Source: PALSA-610 sp038239145
Lineage (GTDB): Bacteria > Actinomycetota > Acidimicrobiia > IMCC26256 > PALSA-610
Reading direction: 5' to 3'
DNA: 64,000 nt
Assembly (NCBI GenBank): GCA_038239145.1
Contig: JBBSFB010000014.1
Location: 15,843-79,842 of the forward strand
Shown here: positions 32,114 through 39,606 of the stretch, one piece after another
Layout of the letters: each line of letters begins with the position of its first letter
Numbering within the stretch: position 1 is the stretch's first letter
Notes under the pieces: model-generated
Databases searched by the model: none
The model's input: only the letters and a program-made list of their open reading frames with translations
Told to the model about the DNA's origin: nothing
Made by a program: the position numbers and the translations under genes

Positions 32114-32894
32114 CGGCCCGGGCGATCACCAGCGCGACGGTCACGATTGAGATCGCAGACTGGACCAGCATCGTCAACTTGGCCCATCGGGTCATGGGCA
32201 TCACGTCGGTCGGGCTGAACGCGGTCGCGTTGGTGAACGAGACGTAGAAGTAGTCGATGAAACCCGGTTCCCAGTCGGGCGGGGCGAGATCGGGGCTCGT
32301 CATCTGCGGGAACAACAGGTCGGGGTAGGGCTGGAGCGCGGCGGCGCGATCGACGGGGCCGCCCCGGTCGAACTGCCAGTACCAGAGCCCGAACACGATC
32401 ACGTTCGTGAACCAGATCGACGCGCCCGTCAGCAACAGCTGCGCGGGATCGCGGATACCGAAGCCTCGGACCAGGTCGACGATGAGGCGGCCCGCCGATG
32501 TCGCGTTGGAGAGGCTCATCACCGCGATGAGGGCCAGGCTCGCGACCCGAAGCAGCCGTGACCGTCGTTCCGACCGCACCGACTTGGCTACGAACACTCC
32601 GATGAGCAACAGGATTGCCAGCCCCGGAAGGACCCAACGCGGATGGTTCGCAACGCGCGAGGGGAGCAGCAGCATCAGCGCGATTGCGACGATCGTCGCG
32701 ATCGTCACCTGTACGCGCGGTTCCTCGCTGGTGACGGTGCGCCACGCGGTACCGACCTGCATCTGCGCGACACGCATGGCGATCCGGGGGTCGACGAAGC
32801 GCTCCAGGTTCCTCAGGAGACCGCGCAGGTCTTCGGCCGGGTCCCCGCCGGACGGCTCGTCGGTCGCATCGCCCCCGGGATCGTCGGTCGTCAT
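32097..32894 (-). CDS. DUF1345-like membrane protein
   Basis: 265 residues with an acidic N-terminus and about five hydrophobic segments. The region GFIDYFYVSFTNATAFSPTD followed by MPMTRWAKLTMLVQSAISIV resembles the pore-like end of DUF1345 proteins and two-helix potassium channels, where a Thr/Ser-rich loop precedes a final helix. No true TVGYG filter is present, so channel activity is speculative. Confidence 0.65.
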   Translation of the reverse strand: MTTDDPGGDATDEPSGGDPAEDLRGLLRNLERFVDPRIAMRVAQMQVGTAWRTVTSEEPRVQVTIATIVAIALMLLLPSRVANHPRWVLPGLAILLLIGVFVAKSVRSERRSRLLRVASLALIAVMSLSNATSAGRLIVDLVRGFGIRDPAQLLLTGASIWFTNVIVFGLWYWQFDRGGPVDRAAALQPYPDLLFPQMTSPDLAPPDWEPGFIDYFYVSFTNATAFSPTDVMPMTRWAKLTMLVQSAISIVTVALVIARAVNILH

Positions 32895-32934
32895 CGGTCA
32901 GGATTCTGGTGCATGCGACGACTACCGTCGTGGC

Positions 32935-33183
32935 ATGGCTGACTACGTCATCCCCGAACCGGAACCGAAAGAGATCGACGAGACGCTCTCGATGGAGCTG
33001 CGTCACCTCGCGGCGAACGCAGTGCTCATCGGGCATCCATCGGGTGCGGAGAAGTGCGAGACCTGCCGCTACTACCTCGAGCCGACCGCCGATCTCTCGT
33101 ACTGCTGGCACCCCAAGCTCAGGATCCTCGTCGGATCCGAGTGGTGGTGCCAGTGGTGGGACGCGATTCCCGACGAGTCGTGA
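32935..33183 (+). CDS. Small Cys/Trp-rich protein
   Basis: 82 residues. The C-terminal half has CETCRYYLEPTADLSYCWHP and then SEWWCQWWDAIPDE, giving four Cys in a C-x2-C-x12-C-x15-C spacing with many aromatic residues. This looks like the HiPIP arrangement of four Cys around one 4Fe-4S cluster, though a zinc site is also possible. ATG 32935 is the first start after the divergent neighbour (40 bases away). Confidence 0.6.
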   Translation: MADYVIPEPEPKEIDETLSMELRHLAANAVLIGHPSGAEKCETCRYYLEPTADLSYCWHPKLRILVGSEWWCQWWDAIPDES

Positions 33184-33510
33184 AACCCGTTCGTCGCACC
33201 GGTTTGTGACCGCCGATTTGTCTCGCGATTCGCGCATCGGGGTTGAACACAGCCGGTGCACGGGTCGTGTAGCTCGCTTACTTCCTCCGGTTTGAACCGC
33301 GCCGATCAGCAAACCCGCAGTTTTCGGGTTTGCGCTTGCCCGCGGCCCCGTGACCACCAGGAACGTTCCGAAGATTGCCGCGCGGTCGGATCGAGTCGGA
33401 CCGTTATGTCCGGTCGGCGGCTTGCCGCGACCTCAGGATCCCCAGCGGAAATGGCGATTGGACCCGTGACCGACGCCTGAGAACCGGGCTTCGTTTCAAG
33501 GGGGAAACCA
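33184..33510 (+). other. 327-base intergenic region
   Basis: No open frame with a recognisable product. It holds a strong hairpin at 33309-33333 and a weaker palindrome (CGGAC, 6 bases, GTCCG) around 33400. The ribosome site AAGGGGGAAA of the next gene lies at its end. It is more AT-containing than its surroundings. Confidence 0.6.
33309..33333. terminator. Hairpin, possible bidirectional terminator
   Basis: GCAAACCCG, a 7-base loop CAGTTTT, then CGGGTTTGC form a perfect 9-bp stem 126 bases after the small Cys-rich gene. No T-run follows on the plus strand. Confidence 0.5.
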
Positions 33511-33798
33511 ATGCGCAAGTCACCTTTCTCGACCCCGCGCGAGAACGGTTCCTTCTCGCGTGCGAAGCGGCGAAAGAACCTCGTTGGCCTCTTCGCCGTT
33601 ACGTTTATCGCCGCCATCGTTGCGGCAACGACCGGTCTCGCGTCGGCATCGGCTGCGCCGGTGACCACGCCGACGCAGGCCGATCCGACTGACGGGTCTG
33701 CACCCGCGTTGCACGTGTCGGTGCAACCGGATCGTGACGGCCGCAGGCGACGTGTTGCAGTGCGCGCACACTTTCTGACCCGACCCGACGCCTGGTAG
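33511..33798 (+). CDS. Small secreted protein, unknown function
   Basis: 95 residues. A basic N-terminus (RAKRRKNLVG) precedes a hydrophobic segment (LFAVTFIAAIVAATTGLASA) and an ASAAP signal-peptidase site, leaving a mature peptide of about 45 polar residues. A very good ribosome site (AGGGGGAAA) lies before ATG 33511. No family recognised; the short mature part could also be what is left of a longer secreted protein. Confidence 0.6.
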   Translation: MRKSPFSTPRENGSFSRAKRRKNLVGLFAVTFIAAIVAATTGLASASAAPVTTPTQADPTDGSAPALHVSVQPDRDGRRRRVAVRAHFLTRPDAW

Positions 33799-33816
33799 GC
33801 CGGCGCGCGGTAGTCG

Positions 33817-34695
33817 TCATTCGAGGCGTGCCTCGAGGTCGCGCGTCCGGGCGAGGTGCTCTCGTCGTCGAGCGCGATTCTTGACGGCGCCGGCGTGTTG
33901 CTCTGCGGCACCGGCGAGTTGCTCGGTCGCCCGGGCGCGCCCTTCGATCGCACGATCGGCCTCGCGTTGCGCGGCGACGAGCTGCCGCTCCGCTTTCGCC
34001 AGGGCCACTCCCGCGTCGGCGAGCTCCCGGTCCGCATGCTCAAGATCGTGCCGGTCCCGTTCGACGGCGGCTCGGGCCTCGACCCGGCGCGGCGACGGCC
34101 GGGAGTCCGTTGCCGGCGCGGGCTCGACCCTCGGAGCAGCGGGAGGACCAGGGGTAGGTACCGGCGGCCGGACCCGGACCGTGTCGGCGCCGGCGAGTGC
34201 CGGCATGCCCGCGAAGAGATCGGTCGTATCGGTTGCGCCGGCCGAGAGCGTCGTGAGCTCGGCATCGCCGAAGAGCACACATGACTCCGGCGACGTCACG
34301 ATCGCGTTCAGTGCGTCCTCGACGTCGCGTGTAGAGGTCTCTCGGGACCGTGCCGAGCATGCGATCACGTCGCCCGCAACGCCGAGGACCTGGGCAATTG
34401 CCTCCCGGCGTTCGGTCAACGCGTTGCGGAAACCGTCGGCGTCGGCGCCCTCGAGGAGGGCGCGCTGCGCGGCCCGGGCCGCGTCGGCGGTCCCGAGGAG
34501 CCGTTGGGCGACGTCGACTCGATCGGTCGCGACGACGTTCAAGGCCCAGAGGGCAACCGACGGCCGGCGCAGCTTCTTGACCGCTGCGGCCTCGGTCTTG
34601 TCGCCGCGTACCCGGAGCTCGCGTGCGAGCTCGTCTCGGCGCGCGACGAACTCGTTCGGGTCGACGACGAACAGCTCCTTGCGGGTGACCGGCAC
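33817..34695 (-). CDS. Coiled-coil protein of unknown function
   Basis: 292 residues. The N-terminal 170 residues are helical, with VDPNEFVARRDELARELR and KKLRRPSVALWALNVVA. After a Pro-rich linker (RPPVPTPGPPAAPRVEP) a long Ala/Arg/Glu coiled coil runs to the C-terminus. I recall similar N-termini in actinobacterial proteins of unknown function. There is no signal peptide or membrane segment. The start is GTG 34695 next to AGGAG-poor sequence, so it is uncertain. Confidence 0.65.
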   Translation of the reverse strand: MPVTRKELFVVDPNEFVARRDELARELRVRGDKTEAAAVKKLRRPSVALWALNVVATDRVDVAQRLLGTADAARAAQRALLEGADADGFRNALTERREAIAQVLGVAGDVIACSARSRETSTRDVEDALNAIVTSPESCVLFGDAELTTLSAGATDTTDLFAGMPALAGADTVRVRPPVPTPGPPAAPRVEPAPATDSRPSPRRVEARAAVERDRHDLEHADRELADAGVALAKAERQLVAAQREADRAIEGRARATEQLAGAAEQHAGAVKNRARRREHLARTRDLEARLE

Positions 34696-34807
34696 GTGTC
34701 ATTGTGCCCAAGCGGAGTATCCGGCCCGTGACGCAGCCGACACGGCCGGACCGCGGAGGCGTGCGGTCTGCAGGGCAATCGCGAGCGAGAACTGGAGTCG
34801 ACATCGG

Positions 34808-34855
34808 GAATCGTCGAACTCACGAGACACCGAATCGTCGAACTCACGAGACACC
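34808..34855 (+). repeat. Perfect 24-bp tandem duplication
   Basis: The unit GAATCGTCGAACTCACGAGA plus CACC occurs twice without a mismatch. It encodes Glu-Ser-Ser-Asn-Ser-Arg-Asp-Thr twice, in frame with the EAL gene that follows, exactly where the missing front of that gene should begin. Confidence 0.9.
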
Positions 34856-35956
34856 GTCGCCGACGGGCTGCGGCAGACGCTCGGCCCGCTCGAGATCGCG
34901 GCCCGGTTCGACAGTGATTCCTTCGAGGTGGTGGTTCCCTCTCTGCGATCGCCGGGTGCGCTGCTCGATATCGCCGACGCGCTTCGGGCGCGGTTGGGCG
35001 AGGGCGTGCAGTTGGTGGACGACCGGCATCGCCCGTCGATCAGCATCGGCATGCTCGTCGTCGAGACCGGAACCAGCGCGACGACGGCACTCCGCGACGC
35101 CGAGACCGCGGTGTACCGGGCCAAAGAGCAAGGTCGCGATCGCTCCGCCTGGTTCGATCCGTCCCATCACCGGACCATGATCGCGAGCTTCGAATTGGAG
35201 CGCGACCTCCGGGCGGCGATCGACGAAGACCAGCTGTATCTCGAGTATCAGCCCGTGCTCGACGTCGTGACCGACAAGGTCGCCAGCTGCGAAGCACTCG
35301 TGCGCTGGCGCCATCCCGAGCGGGGACGGATCGGACCGGACGAGTTCATTCCGTTCGCCGAAGCGACGGGCCTCATCATCGCCCTCGGCCGCTGGGTGCT
35401 GAGGCGCGCGGTCGCCGCGGCGCGAACCTGGCCCGACGCGGTCCAGGTCGCGGTGAACCTGTCGGCGCCGGAGCTCGCAGAGCCGGATCTCGTGGAGTTC
35501 GTGACGGGCACGCTTCGCGAGGCGCGGGTCCCGCCGTCGCGACTCATCCTCGAAATCACCGAGACTGCGGTCATTCACGATCCGATCGCAGCCGCCCGGA
35601 CGATTGCAAGCCTCCGCGCGCACGGGATCAGCGTGGTCATCGACGACTTCGGTACCGGCTACACGTCACTCGCGTTCTTGCGCGACTATCCGCTCGACGG
35701 CCTGAAGATCGATCGCAGTTTTGTCACGGATCTCGAGAACGGTTCGAGCGCGATCGTGGATGCGATCATCAGGATGTCGGCCGCGTTGGATTTGAAGGTC
35801 GTCGCCGAGGGGATCGAGACGCAGGCCGAGCTGGAGCATCTCCGTCGGCTCGGGTGCCGATTCGTGCAGGGCTACCTCGTTTGCCGACCGGTTGCCTCCG
35901 ACGACTTGGCATTCACCGGGCTCGCCCCTGTCCTCTCCTCACCGACGGGGTCGTAG
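34808..35956 (+). pseudogene. 5'-truncated GGDEF-EAL protein with an intact EAL domain
   Basis: The frame enters mid-way through a GGDEF domain: IAARFDSDSFEVVVPSLRSP stands where GGDEF should be (DSDSF), followed by SISIGMLVVETG and DAETAVYRAKEQGRDRS. The N-terminal half of the cyclase domain and any sensor are missing, and no start codon is found before the 24-bp repeat. The EAL domain is complete: CEALVRWRHPERG, NLSAPELAEPDL, LEITETAV, VIDDFGTGYTSLAFL, LKIDRSFV and VVAEGIETQAELEHL. Translation from ATG 35051 or 35177 could still yield an active cyclic-di-GMP phosphodiesterase. It is therefore either a pseudogene or a trimmed functional gene. Confidence 0.7.
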
Positions 35957-35991
35957 TGCCACCGCAGTGCGCGGGCGAAGATCGACTGTAC

Positions 35992-36318
35992 TTGCGAGTA
36001 TCTGCGTCGTCGGGAACGGCAAGCCTGCAGATTCCGGTGTCGCTGTCGTTCCGGTCGCCGCATACGGTGTCGGCGTACTGGTCGACGGGGGTGACGCACG
36101 GCGCCCACGAGTGGAACCCTGGCCTTCCAACCCGGAGAGACCACGCAGATGATGACGATCAGCGTGAACCGCGACCCGGTCGTCGAGCCGGACGAGTTGT
36201 TCGTCGTGTCGCCGCACGATCCCGTGGGCGTGAAGATCGGGGGCTACTACGGCCTCGGGTTCGGGGGGATCCTCGACGACGACGGGCTTCCTGAGTTTCC
36301 CGGCGGCCCGGGCGGGGA
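35992..36318 (+). pseudogene. Calx-beta domain remnant
   Basis: Two frames are needed to read one Calx-beta repeat. SICVVGNGKPA and GTASLQIPVSLSFRSPHTVS give the first strands. After a shift near 36110 the text continues GTLAFQPGETTQMMTISVNR, DPVVEPDELFVVS and GGILDDDGLPEFPG. This is the classic end of a Calx-beta unit from a large secreted adhesion-type protein. Flanking repeats and a signal peptide are gone. Confidence 0.65.
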
Positions 36319-36356
36319 AACGTTGGTGGGACAGCCCCCTCGCATTGGAGCAACGA

Positions 36357-36548
36357 ATGCCGAACACCGACGACCTCAAGGGCCGGGCCAAAGAAGCGGC
36401 CGGAGACCTGACGAACAACGACGACCTGAAGAACGAAGGCAAGGCCGACCGCGCCGGCGGCAAGGTGAAAGACGTCATCGACAATGCCGAAGAGAAGGCC
36501 AAGGACCTCGTCGACGACGTGAAGGACAAGCTTCACCCGAAGCACTGA
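36357..36548 (+). CDS. CsbD-family stress protein
   Basis: 63 residues, MPNTDDLKGRAKEAAGDLTN followed by Lys/Asp-rich helical repeats (KNEGKADRAGGKVKDVID), the CsbD family pattern. CsbD proteins are small, general-stress-induced and of unknown mechanism. ATG 36357 is chosen over an in-frame start 12 bases upstream because GGAG lies 6 bases ahead. Confidence 0.9.
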   Translation: MPNTDDLKGRAKEAAGDLTNNDDLKNEGKADRAGGKVKDVIDNAEEKAKDLVDDVKDKLHPKH

Positions 36549-36672
36549 ATCGGTTTCGATTCGTCCGCGCGCCGAGCGCTTCGAGGTGCCATTCCAGCCT
36601 CGTTGCGTTCGGCGTTTGCTTTGGCACGATTTCGTCGTCGATGCGATGCGCCGAGGTACGAAACCTCGAGCG

Positions 36673-36945
36673 CTAATCGTCGAACCGGACCTCACCGTCG
36701 AGGACGTCGAGCGCGGTCTCCTCGAGGGACTGATCCTGGGAGCTCGCCCGGATCCGACGGCGCGCGAGCGCTTCGTCGATCCCGCAGCCGACCTGGGCGG
36801 CCACCATCCCGGTTGCCTGATGAATCCGGTAGCTGAGCGCCTCGTCGGGACCGGTCGCCATACGGCTCGCAGGGTAGCGGTGGAGCGTCAGTTCGCCGAC
36901 GCGGTTCGCAGAAGGCGGTCCCGCGGCGCGCGACGTTTCGGTCAC
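36673..36945 (-). pseudogene. ANTAR regulator with internal deletion
   Basis: 90 residues. The first part ends in NRVGELTLHR, which resembles the last strand of a GAF domain. It then runs straight into EALSYRIHQATGMVAAQVG and GIDEALARRRIRASSQDQSL with a C-terminal DVLDGEVRF, a typical RNA-binding ANTAR domain. The GAF sensor body and the linker helix are absent. A shorter reading from ATG 36861 would give a bare ANTAR domain of 62 residues. It may still bind RNA but has lost its sensory part. Confidence 0.6.
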
Positions 36946-36977
36946 CGGGTCCGGGGTACCCCACTGGAGTGACCCTC

Positions 36978-37103
36978 GTGCTCATTGCCGTCATCCTGAT
37001 CCTGATCGTCGTCGCACTGGTTGCGTTCGTCGTGATCCAACGTCGTCGGCGTGCCGGCGGCATCATCGTCGCCAAGCCCAAGCGCGGCGGCAGCAGTCAA
37101 TGA
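36978..37103 (+). CDS. Single-helix membrane peptide
   Basis: 41 residues: one strongly hydrophobic helix (VLIAVILILIVVALVAFVVI) followed by a basic tail (QRRRRAGG) and a short polar end. GTG 36978 has GGAG 8 bases upstream; GTG 36969 is an alternative. The stop overlaps the ATG of the PRC-barrel gene (ATGA), which supports it being translated and coupled to that gene. Confidence 0.6.
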   Translation: MLIAVILILIVVALVAFVVIQRRRRAGGIIVAKPKRGGSSQ

Positions 37104-37681
37104 GCGGTCTGCTCTTTCGCGCGACCGACCTGAACGGTCTCCCGGTCGTGAGCATCGACTCGGGCGAAGCGCTCGCAGACGTCAAGGACATCGTGTACAG
37201 CGCGGAGAAGAGCGCACTGCTCGGCTTCACGCTCAACAAGCGCGGCTTCCTCGCCGGGCCCATGAAGAACGTGCTGGCCTACGCCGACGTCGCCGCCATC
37301 GGGCGCGACGCAGTCATGGTGAAGAGCGAGGCGGCGGTGACGAAGAAAGCCGACGCGCTGGTCGCGGTCGTCGACGAGTCGAGCGCGCGCAACGTCATCG
37401 GGAACGACGTGTTGACCGACGGTGGGCAACGCCTCGGCACCGTCATCGACGTGGTAATCGAGGTGACGAGTGGCGACATCGTCGGCTACGAGCTGACGGG
37501 CGACGCGACGTTGCAAGCGCACGCAGGCCGACCTCTCCTCATCCCGATCCCCGCGACGCTCGCCGTTTCGGGTACCGCACTGATGGTGCCGGCCGGCGTC
37601 GAGCCGTTCATCCGCGACGACCTCTCCGGATTCGGTGCCGCCGTGGACGAGTTCCGGGCCCAGTTGCCCGAAGGAGCCTGA
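37100..37681 (+). CDS. PRC-barrel domain protein (two repeats)
   Basis: 193 residues containing two PRC-barrel-like units: LNGLPVVSIDSGEALADVKD and, at about residue 98, NVIGNDVLTDGGQRLGTVID. PRC barrels occur in ribosome maturation factor RimM and in photosynthetic reaction-centre subunit H, and as small stand-alone proteins of unknown role. It is coupled by ATGA to the membrane peptide and by TGATG to the next PRC protein. Confidence 0.8.
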   Translation: MSGLLFRATDLNGLPVVSIDSGEALADVKDIVYSAEKSALLGFTLNKRGFLAGPMKNVLAYADVAAIGRDAVMVKSEAAVTKKADALVAVVDESSARNVIGNDVLTDGGQRLGTVIDVVIEVTSGDIVGYELTGDATLQAHAGRPLLIPIPATLAVSGTALMVPAGVEPFIRDDLSGFGAAVDEFRAQLPEGA

Positions 37682-38127
37682 TGCTGCTCACGACCACGCT
37701 CGGAGAGAACGTCGTGAGCAAGGCGACGGCCGACACGCTCGGCGCCGTCACGGGTGTGGTCGTCGACGCGAAGGTGCGGACCATCGCCGCCTTGCAGCTC
37801 GGCAAGGGCCGCAAAGCCAAGGTGGTCGGGTGGAGCGACGTGAGCGGCGTCGGGAGTGCGGCCGTGGTGGTCGAGCGCGACGAAGCGGTGCGGGAACCAT
37901 CGGACGACGAGCATCGTTACGTCGGCGGCGACGTTTCCGTGATCGGGGGGCTCGTGCTCTCGGACCGCGGGAACGCGCACGGCAAGATCGTCGACGTCGA
38001 ATACGACGAGGTGAGCGGCGCCCTGGTTTCGATCCGCACTGCGTCGCTGACCGTACCGGCCGCCGCGCTCCGTTCGATCGGCGCCTTCGCGTGGGTGGTC
38101 GCGGCCGGCGACAACGAACCGGCGTGA
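37681..38127 (+). CDS. PRC-barrel domain protein
   Basis: 148 residues. LGENVVSKATADTLGAVTGV and, about residue 92, GLVLSDRGNAHGKIVDVEYD form two PRC-barrel-like halves. It shares one base with the previous stop. With that gene and the membrane peptide it forms a three-gene unit that might assemble a membrane-associated complex; this is inferred from arrangement only. Confidence 0.78.
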   Translation: MLLTTTLGENVVSKATADTLGAVTGVVVDAKVRTIAALQLGKGRKAKVVGWSDVSGVGSAAVVVERDEAVREPSDDEHRYVGGDVSVIGGLVLSDRGNAHGKIVDVEYDEVSGALVSIRTASLTVPAAALRSIGAFAWVVAAGDNEPA

Positions 38128-38229
38128 GCCCGGGCTTGCTTCGGGCCCAAGTCCCGGTTCGAGCAGGGTGGGCCGCGATCGTTGACGCCCCGGGGGCGTC
38201 CGACTACGGTCCGAGCGGGCTCGCGCTCG

Positions 38230-38355
38230 TGTGGCGCGCTCCGACGTTCTGTGGTTCCGCAGCAGGGGAAGACCGGTGAGAACCCGGCACTGACCCGCAA
38301 CCGTGAGCTCCCCTCTCCGCCGGAGGGCGGGGCGAGTCGGAACACCTGCCCGGAT
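38230..38355 (+). ncRNA. Cobalamin riboswitch
   Basis: The conserved core is plain: GGTT near 38252, GGGAAGACCGGTGAGAA (38266-38282), CCGGCACTGACCCGCAACCG, and the B12 box GAGTCGGAACACCTGCC (38334-38350). A variable GC stem (38305-38333) lies between. A possible expression-platform hairpin follows at 38370-38391 (GTCTCG paired with CGAGAC). It sits 80 bases before EcfT, so adenosylcobalamin should switch off the transporter operon. Confidence 0.93.
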
Positions 38356-38436
38356 CCAGCTTCGGCCACCGTCTCGTCGCGGTTCGCGAGACTGAACCTG
38401 GGTTGCAGATGAGCATGAGTTCGGCGGCACGTCCCC

Positions 38437-39606
38437 GTGGCCACTGACGCCAGGCGACTCCCGCGCACCCTGCATCCGGTCGCGTGGTGGGTCTGGGCCA
38501 TCGGCCTCGCCGTCGCAGTGAATCGCACGACCAACCCGTTGCTGCTCGCGTTGGTGCTGGCAGTCCTCTCGTTCGTGGTCGTCAACCGGCGAACCGACGC
38601 ACCGTGGGCGCGGGCGTTCAAGTACTACTTCGCGCTCGGGCTGTTCGTCATCGGTGTACACGTCGTGTTCCGCACCGTCTTCGGGTCCGGCCTCGCACCC
38701 GACGACCACATCCTGTTCCGGTTGCCCATGGTCCCGATGCCGGGTTGGTATGCCGGCGTCCAGATAGGTGGACCGGTATCGCTCGAAGCGACACTGTCCG
38801 CCGCCGCTGACGGGCTCCGGCTGGGCACGCTCATCTGCTGTATCGGGGCCGCCAACGCGCTCGCGAATCCGAAGCGCGCGCTGCGAGTGCTACCCGGCGC
38901 CCTGTACGAGTTGGGCGTCGCGGTCGTCGTATCCATCAGCGTCGCGCCGCAACTCGTCGAGAGCGTGCAACGTGTGGCGCGGGCCCGGCGGCTCCGGGCC
39001 GGGCGCAGCAAGGGCCTGCGCGCGCTGCGAAGCATCGCGATTCCGGTGCTGGAGGATGCGCTCGAGCGTTCGCTCATGCTCGCGGCCGCGATGGACTCGC
39101 GGGGCTACGGCCGGGCAGGCCCGCAGACGCGGAGCAGCCGCCGGCTGACGGCCGCGCTCATGCTCGCGGGAATGATGGGGCTGTGCGCGGGCGCGTACGG
39201 GTTGCTCGACAGCACGGCGCCTCACTTGCTCGGTGTTCTCGCGATTTTCGCCGGCGCGGCTCTGTGCTGCGGCGGCCTCGCGCTCGGCGGCCGGAGGGTG
39301 ACCCGAACTCAGTACCGCCCCGATCCGTGGCGCGTGCCGGAATGGGCCGTGTGCGGCTGCGGCGTGACGACCGCGATCCTCCTCTACGCGAGTACGAGCT
39401 TCAACGCCGCCGCGCTGAACCCGACGTTCTCGCCCCTGCATTTCCCGATGCTCCCGGTGTTGCCGACGATCGCGATCCTCCTGGCGGCGATCGCCGGTGT
39501 TGCGGCGCCGCCGCCTCCGCGTCCGTCGCGCCCCCGCGTCGCGACGCGGCCCGTGCGCAGCGAGGCGCACACCGACGAGCCGAGCGCGGCGCAGGTGTCG
39601 GTGTGA
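38437..39606 (+). CDS. ECF transporter T component, cobalamin-type
   Basis: 389 residues with about seven hydrophobic segments and the EcfT coupling region: VARARRLRAGRSKGLRALRS and AAAMDSRGYGRAG, the Ala-Arg-Gly motif. It is larger than CbiQ and lacks its Cys head. The start is GTG 38437. A 12-codon frame from ATG 38409 ends within the first codons of this gene. Position behind the riboswitch supports a B12 or B12-precursor transporter (CbrU/V-like). Confidence 0.88.
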   Translation: MATDARRLPRTLHPVAWWVWAIGLAVAVNRTTNPLLLALVLAVLSFVVVNRRTDAPWARAFKYYFALGLFVIGVHVVFRTVFGSGLAPDDHILFRLPMVPMPGWYAGVQIGGPVSLEATLSAAADGLRLGTLICCIGAANALANPKRALRVLPGALYELGVAVVVSISVAPQLVESVQRVARARRLRAGRSKGLRALRSIAIPVLEDALERSLMLAAAMDSRGYGRAGPQTRSSRRLTAALMLAGMMGLCAGAYGLLDSTAPHLLGVLAIFAGAALCCGGLALGGRRVTRTQYRPDPWRVPEWAVCGCGVTTAILLYASTSFNAAALNPTFSPLHFPMLPVLPTIAILLAAIAGVAAPPPPRPSRPRVATRPVRSEAHTDEPSAAQVSV

